A stretch of DNA of 64,000 nucleotides from Patella vulgata. Taxonomy: Eukaryota > Mollusca > Gastropoda > Patellidae. Numbering within the stretch: the first letter of the stretch is position 1; each line of letters starts with the position of its first letter. The notes beneath the pieces were generated by a model that saw only the letters and a program-made list of their open reading frames with translations, had not been told where the DNA came from and searched no databases. The position numbers and the translations under genes were made by a program. Below are positions 12,301 to 24,300 of this stretch, in pieces. Location of the stretch: assembly GCF_932274485.2 (NCBI RefSeq), contig NC_065883.2:18660222-18724221 (forward strand). Reading direction: 5' to 3'.

Positions 12301-15300
12301 GTATGACCCCTAAGTGTAAACAGATCATCAAGACCAAGTAAGAATTTAGCCAGACTAATACTGATAGAGAGTTTTCTGGGAGGGCTATTTGTGTATGATT
12401 TGATAAAAGTTTCTGTTTCTGATATAATTGATATTAAAGGGTTTGTAACAGTATTTAGTAAAGTTATGTCAATTCAAATTTTTGAAATCAATTTATGAGT
12501 TTTGGTATTTTCCAGTATGTTTGAATTTATCTTTGATATCATGTCGGTGGAAGGGTTTTTCTTGACAGTAGAAGGGATTAAGACTAAGGACTGGGTATTC
12601 TTTGCTTTATAGGTTCTACCTACTTCTAGGCAAATCACTAAATAATCAATGAACATTGAATAGTTTGATGAAATTTTCTTGTACATGTATCAACATTCTT
12701 ATGAAATGAAATGAAATGGGGTTTAACGTCCTGCTTTTCTGCACCGTGTGGACATTCTTTTGACAGACAGGGAAAGGTGTTCATTGCATTTAATGACCAC
12801 AGCTTTGTCTATTTTCAACTAATTCAGTTTAATAGGCCCTCCAACATGGTGAATTCCATAAGCGCATGAAGCTATAAGCTATCCTGCTTGTCTTAATATT
12901 ATATAGTGTGTGTTCAGAATTTGTTTCTAAAAAGATCTTGTGAATGAAAATATTCCATTGATTAATCAAAATTAAGTAATGGTTTTGGTTTCACAGAAGT
13001 TACTGAAGAGAACCTGTGGGTATGTACACCAAGACAAAAATTTGAGTTACATAATAACCATTTATTTTGATTTTGCAAAATGTTCAAACTATTAACAGAT
13101 CCACACAAGTTGTCATTGTTGATATGTAAATGTGTTGATATTGTTGATACATGTATGTAAATGTATAGACAACAGGAAAAATCACAAAATCTTGTGTAAA
13201 CATATGTATAATTGACTAGTCTACTTTATTTATACAGAAAAATTTTCAATGTTTACTTTTGGCAAGGGATTGTGGTCATCATTAACTGGTGTGATTATAG
13301 TCGGCAGACGGTCAAAGTACCAACAGGAAATAGTGGGTGTAATACTGTTTAAGACACGGAAAGATGTGTTAACACAGCCACAAGGACTTGTTTTATCTCA
13401 GGTGATAGTTTGATTCTCACATACTTGCTTTAGTTTCTGAGGTCAACGTGAAATGACAAACGAGAGAAAATTGTGCTTGATAATCGTTTCTCTGGTTTTT
13501 GTTGATAACATTTATCGTAAGCCCTTGAATTTTTTATGAGTTGTGGAAGGAAAAACATTTGGATGTTGACACAATAGAATTGCCATCTATGTTGCTTTGT
13601 CACGATTCACTCTATCAACATGTTTGATGTATTGAAAGACTAATAAAATTTTAGAAAATTCACATCCTCTGGTGAAAAATTTGGATCCAAGGTCTAGCTG
13701 TGAACGCAGGTTTGATTAGGATATCAGAATGTTGATTAGGGGTTATGGGATTGTTCATTATGTTTCCCTTAAATCTGGACAGAATGGTTTTATTATAGTC
13801 TTACAAACTAGTCTGGTGGATTGGAAATTCAGATGGGACAATAATTAAAATTAAATGGAGATTTTGGGTGGCCGAATAGACAAAGGCCTGTTATCTATGC
13901 TGGTCATGGGTTCGAACCAGTGATGGGATTTTGCCCGTATATTCCGGACTTGTCCGAATCTTTTTTCCAAACGCCCAAAATTGTCCGACCGGGAATATGC
14001 CCAATCGGACATCAAGACATGGTGAATAATATTCAAAATTCCGAAATTAAGATAGTTTACTGAGTGTATAACTACCACTCAACCCGATTATCGTCGATAA
14101 TACGCTGGGTTTATTAGGTAATTAAGTGATTAACGTATTTATCGTGTTATACCGTCTAAACCTACCTTGATTAACTACTTAATCTGCCTTGATTGACTGA
14201 CTTAATCCTTTGTCGGACAATTCATCAATCTAATCTTAAACAAGTCATTGCTTTCCTTTTGTCGGACTATTCATCAATTCAATAAGAATGATTATAATTT
14301 TAGTCCACCGTTTACCGCGTGGTTTCTCAATTGTCGGGCATCTTAATCGCATTGATGTGAGCCGAGAGCATCTATAATAAATTAATCATAGATGTCACAT
14401 ATCGGAAGAGTCATTTTGTCTATGATATCTTTTACGTCTTTTAAGAATCCATATAGAAATTCTCATCCACAGTGGCACTTTCCCTTGATCTCGAGCGCGG
14501 CACGAATATTGCTTAACATAATATTATTAGGCAGTGCTTCCTATGAAGCTGTGTGATGTGAGTCACGTAGGCTATTAGTCTCTATTATCCAGAAAAATAT
14601 TCTACGAATATGTTGAAGACTAGGAGTTTCTGGGTGACCGAGACTAGTACGCCGTACGCTGATGCTATACCGCACCCAGCAAAATAACAAAAAGGGGAGG
14701 AGCTATATGAGCAGAAATTCTAACGTATTTGTAGGCGGGAATTAAGAAGCATGTCAATCATTCTGCTGTGTTGCCAATGATGCCCGTCACTCTGTCGTGA
14801 CTATGAAAGAGTGTTATTCGCTGAAGTTAGCGAATGCCTGTTTACAAGTGATTTAACTTTTTCAGAAGTTCTGCATTCATTTGCTGCCGTATAAACGAAG
14901 ACACGTAATTCTAAAGGAATACTATGGTTGTGAATTTGATGCCGAAGCAGGATCGGCAAGCTTTCATTCAACATATTACGAAAATGCTTAATTTTGTAGG
15001 ACATTTACTGACATAAATTTGAATGCCGTACGGGAATTAAGTGTGAAAAATAGCGAGGTCACCAATTTTTATTACGTACGGGATTTGAATATTTTGTTGA
15101 CATGTGATTTTTAATTGTGGTATGAATTGAATACTGTACGGGAATTAAATATGAAAAATAGCGAGGTTCACCTATTTTTATTACGTATGGGATTTGAATA
15201 TTTTGACATGTGACTTTTGATTGTGGTACGAATTCGTCTGCTTAAATAACGATAAGAGTTATGCCCCTTTATTTTCGGTAAAATGTCCGACAAGAAAAAT

Positions 15301-18300
15301 TTTGAAATCCCATCACTGGTTCGAACCCACACTTGTATATAACAAGGATTATTCGGTCACCTGCCTAACCTCATGACTTTTTTTGCAGATTGTATGTCCC
15401 CTCCTGCAATAAATCCCACTTTATCTCTACGCAGTAGATTAAATAAATATGTCCTGTGTTGATCACTGCATTGGCCGAGAAAGATTATCAGGATTTTATG
15501 ACACTTCTCCTCCTTATCAGTGGTATAGGACGGAGGGCCTGGCAAGGGACAACATATAGTGGTTTGGATGATACGAAAAACCAAGGTCCTGTGTACACAA
15601 TCGCGTGCACGTAAAAGATTCCTTGGGCAGTTGGAATTCGATATAAGACTAGGCTGTAATGCCGCTGTCGGGGCAAAGTTTCCCTCATAGCACACTGTAT
15701 GGCGTATGCCCATCTTCATTAGCCCAGAAGGATGTTAAACCCCATTTCATTTCAAACTTAAAGGTATGCAGGTGAACCTTGGATTTTCACTGTGCACTTC
15801 TGACAAGGGGGAACAAGGCTTAAAAATCCAAGGTAATTTTCTGAGACAACCCTGGGATGAAACCTGGGACGGCTTGATTAATGAGCCAGTGTTATACTCA
15901 CCGAACCGCTGTGGCTCCCCTAAAATAATTTTGCCAATACTTATATTGATAGTTGTGACTCATTAATTTATTGTATACTTTATAATTTAGTAGCCGTAAA
16001 GATAAAATATTTATAAAGCATTTTAGTAATTGACGGGTAGTCATGGAGGGGAGTTGAAAGGTTGTAAAGATTATAGTAGTTAATTTGACAGATTAAGATG
16101 TATTTTCAAGATTAAGAGAGGGGTCAAAGTTGAACTAGTGCATGTTTTAAGAAGATACGTTTTACTTATTATAAATCTCTAGTAAGATAAGTTTTACTTA
16201 CTATAAATCTTCATAGTAAGATATATTTATCTCTTTAAACAAAAACACAGCATGAAACTCTAGTTTCTCACATTTCAACAAAGAAAAAATATAACAGATA
16301 AATAAACTGCCTTCTACTAGTTAAGATAAATTTAGCTGAGACTCTGGTGGTGAATTAAATAAACCAGCAACATTAATGTATGATTTCTCTCTCTAATGCC
16401 ACATAAACTGCCATCATAAAGTAATAATCAAATGATATATACTGTTTTACCTATGGACAAAAATACAACTTGTTTTTCTACGTCAGAAATAGATAAAAAG
16501 AAGAATAACAACCCACCTTGGATATTAGGTGTTCACAGAGAGCTTGATATTTAGACTCTTGGCAACCATCAAAGTCACTTTCTATATTTTCGTTTGGTTA
16601 TTGATGATCCAGTTTCTCAGTCTGTTTCCTTTCCTAGTTCAGACGAGTCCAGCTCCACTTTGAGATTGATCCTGTTTTCGTTTCGCTATTTTGTGGGTAT
16701 TTTTGTACACAGGTTTTAAGACTTTGTATGGCGTAGTGAAGGAATGTATATGGTTTAGGTAAGTGGTTTTAACATTTGTAGTAAGATGGTAGATTGACAG
16801 AATTCTTACCACGAAATGTACATCAACTTGTCAGTGTATAATAGTGTAATTAAACATGTCATCTTGTAGATATACACGTGTCAATGTCTGTCATTATACT
16901 GACTGGAATTCATGTACTAACATGGAGGTCAGAAGAATATAGGATGGAATCAAAATGTATAAGGAAATTATAATCATAGATGTATAGAATGGATTGGAAT
17001 GGGGTTCAATATCTGATCAGCACATTACTTTGGTCATTTTGAGATTAACATATGGTATGTTCCATTATAATGTGCAATGCCATGGTGAGAACATTGCCTA
17101 AACAGTGGCATTTCTACATATTTTTCATTGAATTCCAACTTCCAAGAGTTCTTTAAGTGCATGAAAAATATTTACACAGACGGGTGGACTTTGATGGGTT
17201 TTTTTGTTTTTTTTATTCTCACCGATGTAAAGATTTAATGGTTTCTACTCGTTCTAGAATGCCTGAGATTACATTTCAATTATTATTTTGAAATTTCACG
17301 TACATGTAGTTAACAACTGGTACATGTATGGACAGTGACTTTTTCAGCGGACTTTGCCTAGTCTGCTACAATCAAGTCTAAACTATCACTCCAGTACCGT
17401 ATAGTAAGGCACTAGCTCCCTAACCAGAACATCATGGTTTAAATCATAGTGTTTGTGAAGAAAGTACCTCAGGATTGTTCAGTGTGTTCTCCCCTTGTCA
17501 TTGTTGCAGAACCGAGGGCCTGCCAATGAACAGCATCTAGTTGTTTAGATGGGATAAAAAAAAATGAGGTCCCATGTACACTGGAGTGCATGAAAATTGA
17601 TGAAAAGTAGGTGGAAACGCTGCAAAATTTCCTTCCTTTAGCACACTGCATGGTATATTGTTGTCTTCATTAACCCATTTGGTGCAGAAAAGTCTGATGT
17701 TAAACCATCATTTTATTCCATGTGTTGTGTGCGAAGCAGGGTCATAGAACACCTGATATTCTGGTAGTTAACAATATGTATATAGACAATACTGTACTAA
17801 TACTTAATAGTGTTTTATCTTTGCTATGTGTCTGTAAATATTTACTAGAAAACTCTTATAATTTGATTAAGGAAAGCATTAGAGATTCGCTGGTTGGTGA
17901 AAAAATAATTTTTGATTTGCTCTGATTGGACCAGACAGTTACAAGAGATTGCATACAAAATATGAGATAAATTCTCCAAGTCACCTCAAAGATGTACACA
18001 TTTTAACTTTCAGTTTACAAGTCGTACAAATTTATGATGTTTTTTAAGGCATTGTTCAGTTACAGTTTTAACTTTTAAAATTTTTAAGGCATACAAATTT
18101 TTTGTGGTTTTTAAGCTGTTGTTTAATTGCATTTGTTTTAAGTTTTTTAAACTTTTAAGTTACATTTGCTTTAACTTTTTAGACTTTTAAGTCATACAAA
18201 TGTTTAGTGGTTTTAAGTAATTTAACGAACACGTCTGAAAAATACCTTACACAAAAAAGTCAGTGCTCATATAGTATTTCAATAGTTTTAGGTTATTTTG

Positions 18301-21300
18301 AATATGATATGTTTAATTACATATAATGTCTTGGTGAGCATGATAATGCATCTCTAATAACTTGATAAATATTTTGAGTTGAGATCTTTATTTCCTGTTT
18401 TATAACATTTTTAGAAAAAAAGTCTTTCTGAAATGGATGCAACACTTGTGTAGGAAGGATCCCATTTATTATGAACACTGTTTGATAAACGAAAAGAATA
18501 GAGTTTAACACGTCTCGTCAACACAATTTTTGATCATGCAAAATTTACCTCATGGCACACTGCATGGCGTATGCCTGTCTTCATTAGCCCAGTCAGATCA
18601 GAACAGTAGGATGTTAGACTCCGTTTTGTTTCATTTCATTTATTTTTTCAATGGTCATTTAGTGATTCTAAAGAAGAGAGCTGTGCCTCGGTATAGTGGC
18701 GTTACCACCAACTCTTCATCCAATACCATCCGCACACAAATGTGTTCGTACAACTAGGCAACATTTTACTTGCAAGTCCTACAAGTACTACTGTTTGATG
18801 CGTTAACACCTCTAACATCGTAATTTGCCTGACAGTTATTTGTGTATTCTGCATTTAGTAGAAAACTGAAAAATGACACTGTATTAGAGTCCCCCTGACA
18901 AATTCACCAGGAAAAAAGAAATGTTTCTCCAAGTTTAGTTTTACATGTCAACAAATACGTATTAAAGTTAAAGTAAATTATTTGAATTTTTTGTTTTTTG
19001 GTGTGCAGCCATTTAAACTAGTTGCCATCATTGTATACTGTGTATATTGATGGAATAGGTGAGTTAAATAAATAAGACAGGGTGGATACACACAAACTTT
19101 TAAGACATGCATAAGTAGTTTAAAACAGACTCAAGTTTTAATCGTACATGCTATAAGATAGCTACATGTCTCCAATATTTGACAATAGGTGTAACTCTGG
19201 AGGAGTTGACATACCATCTTGTACATACACTTAAACATAGAACAGCTTTAGTCACAAAAATCTCTGTGTTGAAATGATGGATTGAGTTTTTACCATACAT
19301 GTTATAAGACCTGTACACGTAGTGGCAGTATTTTACAATGTTGAGTAGGTGAAACTTTGAGGGAGACGACATTTTATTTTGTATATACCATTACAGTAAA
19401 TTTTAGTTTAATACAATGCAAAACTGTTTTAGTCACAAAAATCTCTGATAAACTAATGGTATTGCTGTAAATTCTCATTATGTTCATTTAAATTGTAAGT
19501 TATTTTTAAGCTGTATCTTAGTGAAACTTATAAACAACATCAACATATTATAGTAGTTGTACCTTTTGCTGAATAGTCATTTCTCCGATTTAATAGTTTT
19601 TGTGTTTCCATGGAAACAAATTTGACATTTTGGATTTGGTATGCAAGGCCTCATGATATGATGTTGATAACTGATTCTTCCTTGAAGTTTTTGAAGGAAA
19701 AGTTTAAAATAAAATATTAGGTTTTTTTGATATTGAGAAATCGTTTGAAAAGTAGTGCCAAAAGTTTCACCCATATACAGGAAATAAAACAGGATTATAA
19801 TCTAATAACTTGCCACTTGCCACTAGTGACGCTATGAAATTCTATTCTCTATTCTCACTTTAGCTTTGTTAGACTATTGAAAAGTCCTGTGAAGCATAAT
19901 AGCTTTAAGACCTCTGCACTAAGCAAGTTTATTCACCAATTTGAATGCAAGTTAATATCCTCACCTAAACAGATAAAAATAATAAGAACATATGAACTCG
20001 GCAAAAAATTCTATTATGTTTTTCCTAATATAGATTATCATAAGAAAAGTAATATGGACATAAGTATTCCGTTAACAATGGGGTTATGTAACACTCTGTT
20101 CCATTTACATTAATAAAAGTCCTTCTGCAACAATTTATGTAACTTTTGAATCCATAGTATGTAAGACGTTCAATTGGACATAGCAAGAAATTGAATTAAC
20201 GCAGCTGTAATCGAATACAATCGTACATTATTGATATTATGCTATGACCGAGGCTAGACTGGTTTTCATCTGATGACCTAAACTGGCTACTAGCCAATTC
20301 AATTAGATATTATACATGTACATGTGAGACTTACTTTTATGATAGGATTTCATATTGAACAAAACGGTTGGGTTTATTAAATCAACACTCGATTACTTAT
20401 TGCTACTAGATATTTAATATAAGATTGCATAGATATTGATTGTTGTAAACGATTTAAGAGGTTAATATTTGATGTGTGAGGTATAATTGTAGGTAATAAT
20501 ATATGTACCGACGCAACCAAACAATTTTGTCTCAAGCACTACCAATGTGTATTGCCTGACCTGACAGAGTGTAAAAAGTTTTTTTTTTCTTTCTGAAAAC
20601 CAAGGTATATTGTGCCAAATTTTGTGCGAAATGTTTTCAGGGCTAGGCGTACAAAATACCTGTATCTGTGTCAAGGCTCTTGTTTCGTTCATATGTACCT
20701 GGTGGAATAATATAAACTTACCTATCATATATGAATTTGCATTATATACAATGCAAACAACTTAGATTGGTTTGGGCTAATAATCTTGTTATGGAAAATG
20801 TGTATTAAAATGTCTAGCTGAAAATATATGTTGAAGTCGTAACTTATTTGTGTGTTATATTTTATTTTTCAGTCGGACACAGTTGATAAACGACATGCTG
20901 TGTTAACATATGATGTGTTCCTTTCTAAGTTCAAAATTAAAGATCTCAGTTCAATAAATAAGGTAAGTTTAAGTTAGTTAACTGGATATAAACTAAGAAA
21001 CTATTTTGGTCAGAATACATTGTCTGTATTCAAAGAAAATGGTTGTATCTTTCTATTTTTATCTTTTTTTCAATTCTGATGTTTGAAAATTTGATTGTAT
21101 AATTAGGCTTTCCTGTTTATCATTGAGGGGGTTGAATGGCCGAATGGGTAGCACGTGCGTGCTATATCATAAAGTCTTGTCATTGAGTCAACTGGCGTGG
21201 TTTCGATTCCCGGGTTGTACGTGACAAGGAGTAGGGTCGCCTGTCTAAGCTCATGGGTTTTCTCCGGGTTCTTCAGTTTCCTCCCACTGCTAAAGACCCC

Positions 21301-24300
21301 TACGTGCAAGCGAATTATTGAAATAAAATGATACCATATGTTAGTCCAGAAATGACCTTGGTTTGTGTCGAGTGGACGTTAAACCCTATTTCTCTCTCTC
21401 TCTCTCTTTATCAATGAAAATTTCCAGTTTTATAAATCTTGAGTATTATTATTGAGTACTTTTGCAGTGTGGTTGCTATGTTGTTGCCCCTGCTCATACG
21501 TCTGTCCATCAGCCAGATTACTTTCCTAAAAAATTTATACACAGTGTTTATGTTTATCAGACCTCAGATCCTATTGATTTACAATGATTTAACATTTGAA
21601 CTGTTAAAGATTGTTGGTACATGTTTTGTTTATGATAGCACAAGTGTCTTGTATGTGCGGTATATAATATTTTAAGAATAGAAATGCGACAACCATTTTG
21701 GGCTACCTAGCTGCTGTTAGTAATGTGTTTCAATGCCTGTCAACTTATCTTTATTTCAGACATATGTAAATAGTACAAGAATCCAAGAACAAGAATACGT
21801 GACTTTAAATCACATGGATACTGTACAACTTGGTCATGATATCCTTTTATTACTATTTACAATTGTACATTGTTTTACTTTTATTACAATATTACATTGT
21901 TTTACTTTTATTACAATATTACATTGTTTTACTTTTATTACAATATTACATTGTTTTACTTTTATTACAGTATTACATTGTGTTACTTTTATTACAATAT
22001 TACATTGTTTTACTTTTATTACAGTATTACATTGTGTTACTTTTATTACAGTATTACATTGTTTTACTTTTATTACAGTATTACATTGTGTTACTTTTAT
22101 TACAATAGTAGTACAATTGAAAAGTTAAAATGTGAATAAATATTCCAAATAGCTTGACTAATAGTCTTACAGCAAAATATTGAGCTGCCCGGAATTGATC
22201 TCTAGATTTGCTTTGCTTAATGGGAATATGCAATTAAGGGAAATATTTTTCAACCATACTAAAATGTGGTAATTGAGACAATCTTTTACCCCAATAACTT
22301 AAGCATTTTATATAGACATGTCTATATCTAGGCTCTTATAGCATGGAATTAGGTAATTGTATCACATGACTGCATATAGTTGCATAGGATTAGCATAAAG
22401 GTTTCAGAGTGTCTTCCACATGAGAGCTTTTGATTCATAAAATTATGCAACTGGCAGCTCATTTATGTGATTTTGAATTTCTCATTACAGCATGTATTAC
22501 TAGATATTGATATTTCAATCTTGACATTCAAGGTAACTTTCTTTTTTAATGAACTTCCAAAATTGGTACTAAAATCTGATGTTTAAAATTTCAACAATAC
22601 ATCTTTGTCAAATGAATATGGTTTGAAATATTTGTAATTTTATATCAGATTGCCAATAAATTAATTTGAATTTCATCAATAATTTTACTTTCCTTGACAA
22701 ACTTACATTCACCAATATATAGAGTGGAGCAGGGTGGTCACCCGGATAGTGCCTGTGATACTACTCAAGGACGTGTGCCTAATTCGAATAATAAAGCAGC
22801 CATTATCACTAATCCTTCTGTAAGAAACTCAACCCAGGTAAGTGTAAAATGTTTTCTATACATATCTCATCACGCCAGAACACTACCAGGTAATCTAGAC
22901 TATTTAATCATGATCTGCCAGCATTTAAATAGCCATGTCTAAGTAGATATCTCTCTAGAAGAATCAAGTAATTTTCTCTGACCTAACATTATACTGCTAT
23001 AAAATCAAACAAGGATGTACGATTTATCACTGACGTTAATTAAGTTAGATCAAATTAGATATAAAAAGCGAGTATCAGAACCTTAATTGAGAGGGAAGGC
23101 AAGAGAAATTGTTTTCTGTGTGTAAATGAAATTTCTGATGATCATTTAGTCATGCACAATACAGGGCATGCTTACTTTCTACTGTCACTTACCACCAGTT
23201 TCATCTGAATGGACCCTCGATGTTAAATTCTAGTTTTTTTGATCAACCTTGACATTTAGATTTGGCTTTGGTTGGGTGCTTATTGTTATAGTCTTTTTAT
23301 CTGTGTTTAGTAATGAAGTTTTCCTGGATGTACATATCACCTATTTATTGAATGGGGAGATAATCAGTTGATTATTGTTGGATTTACACATACTCTTGTC
23401 AAATTATAATAATTATTTCTGTGATGAATTTTAACGAGGTTATGTGTGTGTAGCCTGTGTTTGACCGAGCTAAACTGACAATAGCCTGTCTGGTCACATG
23501 CTAGTCGTGGTAAAAGGTGAGAACGTGAAGAATAAAACAAATATGCCTCGCCCTCACATTAAACATCTCACTTTCACCCTATTACTTCAGTCAATCGGTC
23601 AATATAGTCACAAGAAAATATACTATACCGTTAACTACATGTTAAGTGGCTGTGGTAGCCAGACAAGGCTGAGAAAATCAAACCACACCATTTAATCGTG
23701 CACTTAAAGAGACTTGCTGCTAGCTGAACAATTGAAGGACACAGACATCGATGAAAGAATTGGCTTGATCAGTACAATGAGTTATAGAATAAAGTAGATA
23801 ATTAGTCAATGGATCTAAAAAATTTAGCAATTAAGATATTTTCTTTTATAAAAAGAACTAACAAGAATTATATTTGCATTTATTGTCAATACATGGTAAT
23901 TTTATACATATATGTGGACACAAGATCAAGCAACAATTGGTTAAGATCACATTTTCAAATGTTAAAGAAATACAATGTGATATATTATTATGCTATTTAG
24001 AACCAAATTTCATGGTCTTTATCCACAAATCGTAGAATTTATCCTCTTTTTTCATAACAGTATTTATTCAATAAATATTTACATATAAAATATATAATTA
24101 TTGGATCTGAAAGCAAACCAGAGCTTATATAAATTCATCTTCGGAATTAATTTACATAAATATAAATACATTGTAAAATCATAAATTATACACTTTTATA
24201 CCTTAGAAAGAAAGAAATATTTACTCTCAATTAATTATGACCAGTCAGTTTTAGATGGTATTTAGTAATGTGATATGGTTAATATCGATCAGGGTAGAAG

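Larger units (their letters stand above)
13866..15375 (+). mobile_element. SINE-2 copy split by a hAT insertion
   Basis: The left part GGGTGGCCGAATAGA ... CATGGGTTCGAAC (13866-13917) and right part GTTCGAACCCACACTTG ... GGTCACCTGCCTAACCTCAT (15319-15375) align with the SINE-2 at 21125: A-box GGCCGAATGGG, B-box GGTTTCGATTCC, then GTCGCCTGTCTAAGCTCAT. The interrupted site is the B-box itself. Confidence 0.75.
9349..20872 (+). other. Intron A-B (11.5 kb)
   Basis: No coding sequence recognised. It contains a G-run (about 9475-9489), SINE-1 copies, a triplicated repeat at 11028-11535, the SINE-2/hAT nest at 13866-15375, AT-rich low-complexity DNA (18000-18220, built on TTTTAAG) and a roughly 170-bp duplication at 19145-19450. 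The 78-codon frame at 19877-20113 has no splice or homology support. Confidence 0.8.

Noticed and set aside
19877-20113. 78-codon plus-strand frame (starts MKSPVKHNSFKTSALSKF)
   Set aside because: No homology I recognise, no flanking splice sites in suitable phase, and composition like its surroundings.
21125-21200. tRNA-like sequence with A- and B-boxes
   Set aside because: It has no complete cloverleaf, and the same head recurs in other SINE-2 copies with the common tail; it is a SINE and not a tRNA gene.
21733-22139. Three overlapping open frames of about 90-130 codons with HCFTFITIL-type repeats
   Set aside because: Minisatellite reading-through; only the first part (21760-21838) is a real exon.
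22491-22532. A 42-nt open segment between CTCATTACAG and AAG/GTAACT, looking like a small exon
   Set aside because: It lies inside the AT-AC intron. Including it would pair a U12-type donor with a U2-type acceptor, and it encodes HVLLDIDISILTFK, which does not fit the FHA alignment. Skipping it gives an exact match.
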